From an uncultured Myxococcales bacterium (GTDB taxonomy: Bacteria > Myxococcota_A > UBA9042): 64,000 nucleotides of DNA. Positions 15,176-23,188 of the stretch are shown in pieces. Both the position numbers and the translations under genes were made by a program. Below the pieces are notes generated by a model, which saw only the letters and a list, made by a program, of their open reading frames with translations, was not told where the DNA came from and did no database searches. Every line of letters begins with the position of its first letter. Within the stretch, counting starts at the first letter, position 1. The stretch spans positions 62,001-126,000 of the forward strand of contig CAIMLR010000014.1 of NCBI GenBank assembly GCA_903842345.1, read 5' to 3'.

Positions 15176-18100
15176 TTGGGCGAAGTGCCAAAGACCTGGG
15201 CGGGCGCGAGGACCGGCTTGTCGGAGCCGTTGTTCAAGCCCAGCGCGCCGCCGACGTTGTTGCCCCAGCACCAGACGCTGCCGTTCAGGCGGATGGCGCA
15301 CGTGTGATCGTCGCCGGCGCCGATGCGGTACGCGCTGGTCATGCCGCTGACCGGCACAGGGCTGAGCGCGTCGGCCTGGGTGCCGTTGCCGAGCTGGCCC
15401 GCGTCATTGCGGCCCCAGCAGGACATGCCGCCAGTGGCCGTCCGCGCGCACGCGTGGTTGAAGCCGGCAGTGATATCGGTGACGTTGGCGACGCCGATGA
15501 GCACGGGCGTCGGCCCGCCGGCATCGGACACGCCCGTCGCCAATTGGCCCCGGCCGTTGGCGCCCCAGCACCAGATGCTCCCCGTGCCGCTGGCGAGCGC
15601 GCAGGAGAAGTCGTCGCCGGCCGCGACGGCGGTGATGTTGGCAAGCGTGCCGACCTGCACGGGCGTCGCGATGTCATTGGTGTTGGTTTGGCCGCACTGG
15701 CCGTCCTGGTTCTGGCCCCAGCAGAATACATTGCCGTTTTGGACCGCGCAGGCGTGGGCGCTGCCGGCGGCGATGGCGGAGACCTTGGTGAGCGAGACGA
15801 CCTGCGTCGGCACCTTGGAGTTGTTCACGGCAAAACCGAGGACGCCGCCGCCCAATTGCTGGCTGCCGTTGTCGCCCCAGCACCAAACTCGCTTGTTGGT
15901 CAGCAGCTCGCAGGCAAAGGCATCGCCGGCCGCGACGCGCGTGGGTGTGGCGGGCGACGTGCTGCTGCTGACGACGTCAACCGGCGCGTTGCTCGGGTTC
16001 GTCGAGTTGTTGCCCAGCTGGCCTGAGCCGTTGGCGCCCCAGCAACGCGTGGTATTCGTCGTGCCGCGGATGGCGCAGGTGAAGGCTGAGCCGCAGTCCG
16101 TATCCAGCACCGACGCCATGTTGCTCACGGCGACGGGATAGGGCCGGCTGGTGTTGCCGCCATCGCCCAATTGGCCCTGCTGATCGGCGCCCCAGCAGTC
16201 CTCGCCGCCGCCCCAGGTCCGCACGCACGTGTGAGCCGTGCCGCCGGAGATGCCGCTCAAGCCGGGGGGCGGCGCGGCGAAGGGCGTCATGCAGACGCCG
16301 GTGACGCAGATCTTCGGGCTGCTGGAGCTCGTGCACGTCGTGCCGTCGCCGACGTTGGTCGCCACGCAGCCGGTCTTGGTGTTGCAGGAGTCCGCCGTGC
16401 AGGCGTTGCCGTCGTCACAGGTGATGGGCACGGAGACGCACGCGCCGGACTTGGTGTCGCAGCTGTCGGCCGTGCACGCGTTGTTGTCGTCGCACGACTT
16501 GGCGGCGAATACGCAGCCGGTCGCGGCGGCGCAGGAGTCGTTGGTGCACGGATTGCCGTCGTCACACGCGACTTGGGCGAACGTGCAATTGCCGGTTGCG
16601 AGGTCGCACGAGCCGGTCGCGCACTTGGTCGCCGACACGCACTGCGTCGTGGCGCCGGATTGGCAGTTGCCGTTCTGGCAGCTGTCGCCGGTGGTGCAGA
16701 GGTTGCCGTCGTCGCACGCGCCCGCCGCGGGGGTGGCGATGCACTGGCCAGTTGTCGCGTCGCAGACGTTGGACCGACAGACGATGGGCACGCAGCTGAC
16801 CGCCAATCCGCTGATGCAGGCGCCGCCCTGGCACTGGTCGCCGAGCGTGCACGCGTTGCCGTCGCTGCAGAGCGCGCTGTTCGGCGGTTTGGTGCAGCCG
16901 ATCTGGCTGTCGCACAGGTCGTCGGTGCAGATATTGCCGTCGTCGCAGACCGTCATGGGGCCGGCGGTGCACATGCCCGACACGCACGCGTCGCCCACTG
17001 TGCACACGCTGCCGTCCGCGTCGCAGCTGACGCCGTTGGCGACAGCGGTCTGCAGGCAACTCCCGGTCACGGGTGCGCACGCGGTTACGACGCACGGATT
17101 GTTGCTGGGCGCGCACGTGATGATGCTGGCCGCCTTGACCTGGCACTGGAACGGGACGGCGCTCGTGTCGCAATACAGCGTGCCGTTGCACAAGTTGCCG
17201 TCTTCCTTGGCCTTGCAGTCGGCGTCCTGCGAGCACGCGCATTCATTGATGCCTGGCGTGCATTGGCCGTTCTGGCAGGAGTCCGTCAGCGTGCAGGCGT
17301 TGCCGTCCGTGCAGGTGCCGGTGTTGGGCAAGTGGACGCAGCCCGCGGCGGCGTCGCACGCGTCGTCGGTGCACACGTTGCCGTCATCGCAGCCGCCGGC
17401 CAGGACCTTGCCGGTGCAGGTGCCGCCAGCGCACTGGTCAAATTGCGTGCACGCGTTGTTGTCGTTGCAGAGCGAGGCGTTGGAATCGTGGACGCAACCG
17501 CCCTGGGGCGTGCAGCTGTCGTTGGTGCACGGGTTGCCGTCGTCGCAGACCACGCTGCCGCCGGAGCAGTTGCCGGCCAGGCACGCGTCGCCGATTGTGC
17601 AGGCGTTCCCGTCGTCGCACGGCGCGGCATCGGACTTGAACGTGGACTCGCACGCGCCATCGGCGGGATCGCACAACACCGCGACGCACGCGCTGCCGAC
17701 GCAGATTTTGCCAACGCCGACGCACGCGTCCTGGACGCAAACGTCATTGGCTGTGCATGCGCTGCCGTCGTCGCACGCATTGCCGTCCAGCGTCGTGTGC
17801 GTGCAATCGGCGGCGGCCGCGCAGAAATCCGTTGTGCACGGCTTGCCGTCGTCGCAGGTGCCTTCGTCCACGAGGCCGTCGCAATCGTTGTCCAACGTGT
17901 CGCAGACTTCATCCATCGGCAGGGGCGCGCTGCACGCCGTCAGCACGTCCTCGTCGCACGCGCGCGTTCCCAGGCACTTGCCGACGAGCGCGCCGGTCTT
18001 GTCCACGCTGGGTTGGTAGCAGCTCGTCGACAGCTTCTTGTGCAACGCGATGTTGCTGCACGTGCATTCGCCGATGCCGGTGGCGCCGTTCAGCGGAGTT

Positions 18101-18828
18101 GGCACGCACTGGCCGGTCAGGAGCTGCTTGCCTTCAATCGACGTCATGAGCTTGCAGTCGAAGCCGCTCATGCACTCGTCTTGCGAAGAGCACGGCGTGC
18201 CGCAGAAGTTGCCGGCCGGGCCAAAATTGAGGCACGCGGCGTCGGGCTGGCCGGTGTACTTGCACGCTTCAGACGTCTGGCACGGGTCGCACAGCGTTTC
18301 CCAGGCGGAGACAAAGACCCAGTTCTGCTGGGTCGGGCTGACGTCAACCGCCGCGCAGACCATGCTGTTGTCGTTGAAGGCTTGGCCCTTGAGGCACGGA
18401 ATCGCGCAGGCTTTGCTGATGGCCGTCGACGTGAAATCGATGAGCGTTTCGCACACGCCACTGGCGCACTTGCTGCCACTTGTGCACGGACAACCCGGGG
18501 CCGCGGGGCAGGTTTGCGGCGCGTCGAGAACGGGGACATCGCCGTCGGTGCCATCTGGATCAACCGCGTCCGAGCCATCCGTTGCGGCGTCGCTGCCATC
18601 GGCCAACGCGGCATCGCCATCGCCGTGCGCGTCCGTGTCAGCTGCGGCATCGCCGTCGGCTGTCACAGCGGCGTCGCCGTCACTCAAGGAACTGTCAGCA
18701 TCGGCGGCTGCAAGCTGCGCGAGGAGCGCATCGCGCGTCGCCAAATCGCCGAGACACCCGGTCAGCAGAACCGCGGATGCCCATGCGATTCCGCCAGCGC
18801 GCGCCGTCCGTCGATGCTGGTTTGCCAT
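15172..18828 (-). CDS. Large surface lipoprotein: Dictyostelium-type cysteine repeats plus seven-blade RCC1 propeller
   Basis: The 1,218-residue product has a lipoprotein signal (lipobox LLTGC near residue 25). A low-complexity Asp/Ala/Gly linker of about 80 residues follows. Then comes a long cysteine-rich region with more than a dozen CDDGNxCT-type repeats (PF00526-like). The C-terminal ~350 residues hold seven RCC1-like repeats, each roughly AGxxHxCA...CWGxNxxGQLG, enough for one closed beta-propeller. Each blade has two cysteines, unlike cytosolic RCC1 proteins, which fits an exported, disulphide-stabilised head. ATG choice is uncertain: GTG at 18849 and ATG at 18843 are in frame upstream; 18828 gives a normal signal peptide. 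Likely displayed on the outer membrane; the ligand is unknown. Confidence 0.85.
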   Translation of the reverse strand: MANQHRRTARAGGIAWASAVLLTGCLGDLATRDALLAQLAAADADSSLSDGDAAVTADGDAAADTDAHGDGDAALADGSDAATDGSDAVDPDGTDGDVPVLDAPQTCPAAPGCPCTSGSKCASGVCETLIDFTSTAISKACAIPCLKGQAFNDNSMVCAAVDVSPTQQNWVFVSAWETLCDPCQTSEACKYTGQPDAACLNFGPAGNFCGTPCSSQDECMSGFDCKLMTSIEGKQLLTGQCVPTPLNGATGIGECTCSNIALHKKLSTSCYQPSVDKTGALVGKCLGTRACDEDVLTACSAPLPMDEVCDTLDNDCDGLVDEGTCDDGKPCTTDFCAAAADCTHTTLDGNACDDGSACTANDVCVQDACVGVGKICVGSACVAVLCDPADGACESTFKSDAAPCDDGNACTIGDACLAGNCSGGSVVCDDGNPCTNDSCTPQGGCVHDSNASLCNDNNACTQFDQCAGGTCTGKVLAGGCDDGNVCTDDACDAAAGCVHLPNTGTCTDGNACTLTDSCQNGQCTPGINECACSQDADCKAKEDGNLCNGTLYCDTSAVPFQCQVKAASIITCAPSNNPCVVTACAPVTGSCLQTAVANGVSCDADGSVCTVGDACVSGMCTAGPMTVCDDGNICTDDLCDSQIGCTKPPNSALCSDGNACTLGDQCQGGACISGLAVSCVPIVCRSNVCDATTGQCIATPAAGACDDGNLCTTGDSCQNGNCQSGATTQCVSATKCATGSCDLATGNCTFAQVACDDGNPCTNDSCAAATGCVFAAKSCDDNNACTADSCDTKSGACVSVPITCDDGNACTADSCNTKTGCVATNVGDGTTCTSSSSPKICVTGVCMTPFAAPPPGLSGISGGTAHTCVRTWGGGEDCWGADQQGQLGDGGNTSRPYPVAVSNMASVLDTDCGSAFTCAIRGTTNTTRCWGANGSGQLGNNSTNPSNAPVDVVSSSTSPATPTRVAAGDAFACELLTNKRVWCWGDNGSQQLGGGVLGFAVNNSKVPTQVVSLTKVSAIAAGSAHACAVQNGNVFCWGQNQDGQCGQTNTNDIATPVQVGTLANITAVAAGDDFSCALASGTGSIWCWGANGRGQLATGVSDAGGPTPVLIGVANVTDITAGFNHACARTATGGMSCWGRNDAGQLGNGTQADALSPVPVSGMTSAYRIGAGDDHTCAIRLNGSVWCWGNNVGGALGLNNGSDKPVLAPAQVFGTSPK

Positions 18829-18916
18829 CCGCCACAGCGCCATATCCACCTGATGCCCGAGAACGTCCGCTGACTACCGTGCACTGCGGCTACGGTGGGT
18901 GCCCGGACCGTCCACT

Positions 18917-19864
18917 TCAGAACGATCCACCCCAACTCAGCATACCGCCTCCCGGCGCAGGAAACACGCCAATGGACGACTTGGGCGGCGTTTTTTCGTC
19001 ACCATTCGCTCCCGAGAACCACCAGTCCAGCAGCGCCCACGCCGCCAGACCTGACGCAACGACCGTGCCAGTGATGGCAACCGCCTGAAATGTCTTGGCA
19101 TCGCTGACGTGTCCCTGATAGGTTGTGACGTCATTGACATCGACGATCGTCAATTTTCGCGCTTGGTTGGCCTCATACAGCGCCTCACCGTAAGCACCGC
19201 CCGACAGCACGCCCACCGCAGCGGCGCTGGCAACGAGCACCCAGGACACGTGGCGGGCCACCGGCTGCGCGACGGTCGGCGTCGCTCCGAGCGGCAATTG
19301 CGCCACACGCTCGCGTTCCTCCCGTTCGCGTTCCAGCCGTTCGCGCTCCTGGCGCGCGCGTTCCGCTTCGCGTTTGTTCCGCAACTCGGTCGCCACACGC
19401 TCCGCTTCCAGGCGCGCCACCTCGGCTTTTTGCGCCTCGTCAGCCGCCTGCTGCCGCAGGACGCCCTCCATGCGCGCGATCCGTTCATCCGCGTCGCGCT
19501 TGCCGTCCACGCCGACGTCCGGCAAATCCCGGTAATGCCTCAGCAATGCCACTGCCTCGCGGAAATTCAGGCCTTCCTCGTAGGCGCGCGCGGCGTTGTA
19601 CATGAGCGACGGCCGCTTGGAAATCGCGAATGCTTCCATGAACTTGGTTGACGCTTTGTCAAAAAGGCCGGCCTTGAAGAAGACCTTGGCTTCCGTCGCC
19701 GCAGCTTCCGCCTTGCGCAACTCAGTGCCATCCGCTGGATCCGCGGCCCAAACTGGCGCGGCGGCCAACGCGCAGCAGAAGCAGCACAACGCGACAAGCC
19801 AGCGCCGCGCTCGCAGGCACCCGTCGGCAAAACGGACTGCGGTGGCGAGGGCGGGGTCGACCAT
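18917..19864 (-). CDS. Membrane protein with TPR-like region, long Arg/Glu coiled coil and two C-terminal helices
   Basis: The 315-residue product has an N-terminal signal peptide or anchor (hydrophobic residues about 17-40). A TPR-like helical region follows (about 45-130; ASTKFMEAFAISKRP, LMYNAARAYEEG). Then comes a highly charged coiled coil of Arg/Glu repeats (about 140-190) and two hydrophobic segments near residues 210 and 275. This layout is common in predatory and myxobacterial envelope proteins of unknown role. ATG at 19864 is chosen because a TTGCAC-N16-TATCGT promoter ends six bases before it and there is no ribosome-binding site, suggesting a leaderless mRNA. The longer ORF would begin inside that promoter. 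Function unknown. Confidence 0.75.
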   Translation of the reverse strand: MVDPALATAVRFADGCLRARRWLVALCCFCCALAAAPVWAADPADGTELRKAEAAATEAKVFFKAGLFDKASTKFMEAFAISKRPSLMYNAARAYEEGLNFREAVALLRHYRDLPDVGVDGKRDADERIARMEGVLRQQAADEAQKAEVARLEAERVATELRNKREAERARQERERLEREREERERVAQLPLGATPTVAQPVARHVSWVLVASAAAVGVLSGGAYGEALYEANQARKLTIVDVNDVTTYQGHVSDAKTFQAVAITGTVVASGLAAWALLDWWFSGANGDEKTPPKSSIGVFPAPGGGMLSWGGSF

Positions 19865-19870
19865 GCGGTT

Positions 19871-19898
19871 ACGATACCAATGGCACGGTGTCGTGCAA
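19871..19898 (-). promoter_or_regulatory. Candidate promoter giving a leaderless transcript
   Basis: Minus strand: TTGCAC (19898-19893), 16-base spacer, TATCGT (19876-19871). Only six bases separate the -10 hexamer from ATG at 19864, so transcription should begin at or next to the start codon. No Shine-Dalgarno sequence is present. Confidence 0.5.
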
Positions 19899-19950
19899 AG
19901 GGCTTGGCCGTCAATCCACGGGCAGTTCGTGGCGTTGGCAGCGAGCTTGC

Positions 19951-21423
19951 CTAGAATTTCTTGACGCACGCGGCGATGACGTCGGTCATCGCTTTGGGTT
20001 CCGGGAGCGTCGGAGGCGTCTCAAACGCGCGCTTGCTGAAGTCGAAGAAGTCCAGGAGCGGCCACGCATTGGCGTCGCGCGCCGTCATGGCGCCCAGGCC
20101 AAAGCGCGTCTGCAGCAGGCGGATAACCGAGGTATTTTCCGTAGCAATATGAGACACATAGCCCGGCTTTGACCAAGGAGAAATCACCAACAGCGGGACG
20201 CGGACGCCCATCCCGTCGAACTCGCCTTTCACGTCCGTGGGCGTCAGTTGCGGCGCCATGTCGTCCGGCTTGCAAGCGGGCGGCGGGACCGCGTGGTCGT
20301 AGAAACCGCCGTGCTCATCGTAGGTCTGGATATACGCTGAATCCTTCCAGTTCGGGCTGGCCATCAGCGCCGTCACGATCTTGTGCGTCCACTGTTCGCC
20401 CGTGTACGGCGTGCCCGGCGGATGCTCATCGTTGCGACCGCCGCCCGTCGTCGTGAACGACGGTTGGACAAACGACACCGCCGGCAGCGTGCCCGCCGCA
20501 GCGTCCTTGAAGAAGTCATCGACGGACAGCAGCCGCGCCGCATTGGCGTCCTGGGCGATGTAGTTCGGGTAGAGCATGAACTCGCTCAGGTCGGTCTTGT
20601 ACACGCGCCAATCGGCGCCCGCCTGATCCAACTGCGCGAGAATCAACTGGTTCGGGTGCGAATCCATCACGTCCGCGGGCGGCAGCTTGTTGGCGGTGAG
20701 ACCAAAGCTCGTCGCCGACGCAAAGTACAGCCGGTTGATCCACGTAGGCCCTTGCACCGAGCAATGGTGATTGTCGGAGATGCCGAACGCCTGCGCCGCG
20801 CCGTAATAGAACAGCAGATCCGTGCCGTCGAAGTAGCCCATCGCGCGCGTGCCGTTCGGGTCGTTGGTCGTGACGAAGCCGTCCATCTTGCCGCCGTCGA
20901 TCTGCTGGTGCGTCTTGGTCCACCCGTGCGCGACGTCGGCGATGCAGGCTTCCTGGGTGTGAAAGATCGGGACGGCCTTGCCCGTGGCGTCAGGGTTGCT
21001 GGCGCCGTCGGGGAACCCATCGACGTCAAGTCCGAACTTTTTGCCAGCGCCAAAATAGCTGTCAAATGAACGATTTTCCATCATGACAATGACGAAATGC
21101 TTGATGGGAATAGCGTCACCTATCGGCCACTCCTTGCCAATCGTGCGATCAGCCTTGTCGCCGGCGCCAAAAGCGCAGCCCGTGCGTTGGCCCGCCGCGG
21201 TCGCTTCGTCAACGCGGTCCTTGCAGGCGGCGGTCGCGGGTTCGCAGAACTGGCTGGCCGTGCAGGCCGCGCAACCCGTCGCAGTCGCATCTTGCGCGGC
21301 ATCGACGGCGACATCCACAGCGACATCGGCGCCGTCATTGGCCGTGCCGACGTCGGCCGTTTTGCCACCGCACGCCGCGGCGACAAGGGTCAAACCCATC
21401 AAGAACCATGAGACCTTACGCAT
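19951..21423 (-). CDS. Phosphoesterase / phospholipase C-type lipoprotein (PF04185 family)
   Basis: The 490-residue product has a lipoprotein signal (LVAAACGG). An Ala/Asp/Val linker follows, then a small cysteine cluster (CAACTASQFC...C, about residues 48-66), then a complete phosphoesterase domain. The metal- and nucleophile-site motif MMENRSFDSYFG and the late YDEHGGFYDHAVPP are both intact, as in bacterial phospholipase C and AcpA-type acid phosphatases of the alkaline phosphatase superfamily. It probably acts on phospholipids or phosphomonoesters outside the inner membrane. ATG at 21423 is preferred over 21429 because GGAGG lies six bases upstream. Confidence 0.88.
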   Translation of the reverse strand: MRKVSWFLMGLTLVAAACGGKTADVGTANDGADVAVDVAVDAAQDATATGCAACTASQFCEPATAACKDRVDEATAAGQRTGCAFGAGDKADRTIGKEWPIGDAIPIKHFVIVMMENRSFDSYFGAGKKFGLDVDGFPDGASNPDATGKAVPIFHTQEACIADVAHGWTKTHQQIDGGKMDGFVTTNDPNGTRAMGYFDGTDLLFYYGAAQAFGISDNHHCSVQGPTWINRLYFASATSFGLTANKLPPADVMDSHPNQLILAQLDQAGADWRVYKTDLSEFMLYPNYIAQDANAARLLSVDDFFKDAAAGTLPAVSFVQPSFTTTGGGRNDEHPPGTPYTGEQWTHKIVTALMASPNWKDSAYIQTYDEHGGFYDHAVPPPACKPDDMAPQLTPTDVKGEFDGMGVRVPLLVISPWSKPGYVSHIATENTSVIRLLQTRFGLGAMTARDANAWPLLDFFDFSKRAFETPPTLPEPKAMTDVIAACVKKF

Positions 21424-21488
21424 CCACAACCTCCGGGGCCGCCATGGTAGCAGTATCCGCCGTGCGCCGGTAGGTCGGCGGAAAACGG

Positions 21489-21517
21489 TTGCACGCCCGA
21501 TGCGCGCGTTTCACACT
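21489..21517 (+). promoter_or_regulatory. Candidate promoter upstream of small hypothetical gene
   Basis: TTGCAC (21489-21494), 17-base spacer, CACACT (21512-21517), placed 18 bases before the ATG at 21535 with GGAGG between. Identified by eye; the -10 element is a weak match. Confidence 0.35.
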
Positions 21518-21534
21518 CGGGAGCGGAGGTTGTC

Positions 21535-21819
21535 ATGTCTGACGAGGAACTGCCGGTGCTGCCAGAAGACGCCGAAGCACCGCAGGCGGACCCGGCGACG
21601 TATGCGATTCGGCGGGTGCGCGACGTTGTTGCCGCGACGCACATCATCCAGCGCGAACCGCCGCCAGACGCGGCTGAGCCGGCGCTGAAGGCCAAAATCG
21701 ATTGGCAACTCCACGTGTGGTCAGGTCCGCGCAAGGGCGCGCGGCGGCCGTTGGGAATGGCGGAAATGGGCGGACCGCAGCAGGCGCGGCCAAATGACGG
21801 GGCGCGCGCCGGAAAGTAG
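21535..21819 (+). CDS. Small hypothetical protein, 94 residues
   Basis: I do not recognise this protein. It is soluble, acidic at the N-terminus (SDEELPVLPEDAEAP), has a possible amphipathic helix (YAIRRVRDVVAATHII) and ends with a basic Gly/Arg-rich tail. A strong GGAGG stands seven bases before the ATG, which is the main reason to accept it as a gene. It sits alone between the divergent phosphoesterase lipoprotein gene and the convergent thioredoxin-fold lipoprotein gene, three bases from the latter's stop. Confidence 0.55.
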   Translation: MSDEELPVLPEDAEAPQADPATYAIRRVRDVVAATHIIQREPPPDAAEPALKAKIDWQLHVWSGPRKGARRPLGMAEMGGPQQARPNDGARAGK

Positions 21820-21822
21820 CGG

Positions 21823-23010
21823 CTACTCGACGTGAACGGAATCGCCGCTCACCCGCAGAAAGTGGCGGATGTAGAGCGCGACGCCGGGCTTCAAGTGGTT
21901 GGCCGCGGCAAGGTGCTTGCGCGCGCCATCGCGATCGCCCAGCTGCATCGCCAGTTCGCCGGCCAGGTAGTGCGCCCAATGGTCGCCCGGATCGGCGTTC
22001 AGCAGATCCGCCAGCAGGCGTTTGGCGCGCTCCGGCGCAACGTGCTCGTGGACCATCAAGTCCGCCGCAAGCAACCGCGCCGCCGCCGAGCCGTTCTCGT
22101 GGGTGATCCACGCGTCCAGCACGCGTTCCGCGCCCTGCCCGTCACCCGCCTTGGCCAGACAACGCGCTTGCCAGAACACGAGGCTGGACAGCGTCGACGG
22201 CGGCGTCCCCGGCCACGCCAGGAGCGCGCCGAACAGCTTGGCCGCGCGGACCTGGTTCTGCGCCACGCGGCTGTCGTAACGACCGAGCCCCTGCGCCACG
22301 CTGATCAGCCGCTCCCGCACGTCTTCCGGCCATTTTTCCACCTGCGCGAGCTGCGCCGGGTCGTCGAGGAACGCGTGCAACTGCGATGCCGCCCCCTCGC
22401 CGCGGTCGGTCGAAAGCTGCATCGCCAAACACTCGGCGTCGGCGATCAGGAGCGGCGCGGGGCGCGACGCGTCAAGAGGCCGATCGTCGGCATTGGCACA
22501 ACCCTGCGGCGCGGGATTGGCGCGGGTCAGGGCTTGCGCGAGCGCGGCGCGGTAGGCATCGGGGTGCTCAAAGCCTTCAATCCGCGCGAATTCCCGCAAT
22601 TCACGACCTTCAGGCCGCAAGACGACGGTCGTGGGCAGGCCAAGGACGTGCAAGCGGCTCGCCACCGCGCCGCCCAGGGGTTGGTCAAAATCGAGGGCGA
22701 CAAGCACGTGCTTCGCAACCAACGCCCTGCCTTCATTGGTATCCAGCACGCGGAATTGCAGCTCATTGCACGGCTGACACCAATCCGCCTGCAAGAGCGC
22801 GATGACCGCACCGCGCTTGGCGACCGCTTCCAGACGCGCTTGTTCAAGCAGCCGATCAGCGTCCTGCGGGCTGGCCACGGCTGGCGACGCGCCGGACGAC
22901 GCGACCGCGGCCACCTGCGCTTGCGATCCGCCGCAGGCCGTCAACGTCAAGGCTGCCAGCGCTGCGGCAAGCGGCAGCGACCGCTTGAGAATCCATCGGG
23001 CACGGGACAT
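21823..23010 (-). CDS. Thioredoxin-fold lipoprotein with C-terminal helical-repeat region
   Basis: The 395-residue product has a lipoprotein signal (LTLTACGG, cysteine near residue 26). A thioredoxin-like domain follows (about 50-165) with the redox motif WCQPC and the cis-Pro region LGLPTTVVL. An all-helical region of about 200 residues follows, resembling tetratricopeptide-type repeats at its end (HWAHYLAGELAMQLGDRDGARKHL, read in parts). It likely works in the periplasm as a disulphide reductase or isomerase. That fits the abundance of cysteine-rich exported proteins in this window, but the pairing is inferred. ATG at 23010 is preceded by AGGAGG at ideal distance. Confidence 0.83.
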   Translation of the reverse strand: MSRARWILKRSLPLAAALAALTLTACGGSQAQVAAVASSGASPAVASPQDADRLLEQARLEAVAKRGAVIALLQADWCQPCNELQFRVLDTNEGRALVAKHVLVALDFDQPLGGAVASRLHVLGLPTTVVLRPEGRELREFARIEGFEHPDAYRAALAQALTRANPAPQGCANADDRPLDASRPAPLLIADAECLAMQLSTDRGEGAASQLHAFLDDPAQLAQVEKWPEDVRERLISVAQGLGRYDSRVAQNQVRAAKLFGALLAWPGTPPSTLSSLVFWQARCLAKAGDGQGAERVLDAWITHENGSAAARLLAADLMVHEHVAPERAKRLLADLLNADPGDHWAHYLAGELAMQLGDRDGARKHLAAANHLKPGVALYIRHFLRVSGDSVHVE

Positions 23011-23117
23011 GCAACCTCCTTCCGGCGCGTTCAACTGGTGACAAGCCTGCCAGAACGGCGCGCGCCCGCATAGCGCGCCCGCGTGAGGCATGCGCACCCC
23101 ACGCGCACGGCTGCAGC

Positions 23118-23146
23118 TTGCCGTTCGCGACGCGTCACACTACAAC
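23118..23146 (+). promoter_or_regulatory. Candidate promoter of the giant DUF4157 gene
   Basis: TTGCCG (23118-23123), a 17-base spacer and TACAAC (23141-23146). The predicted start near 23153 gives a leader of about 36 bases that includes GGAG at 23176-23179 before the ATG at 23189. Confidence 0.45.
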
Positions 23147-23188
23147 GACTCTGGGCCTTTTGCGCCTGACGTTCCGGAGTTGAGCCGC

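Noticed and set aside
16171-18873. A 900-codon plus-strand open frame
   Set aside because: Antisense to the cysteine-repeat lipoprotein; low-complexity Ala/Arg/Val product produced by the repeated CDDGN codons.
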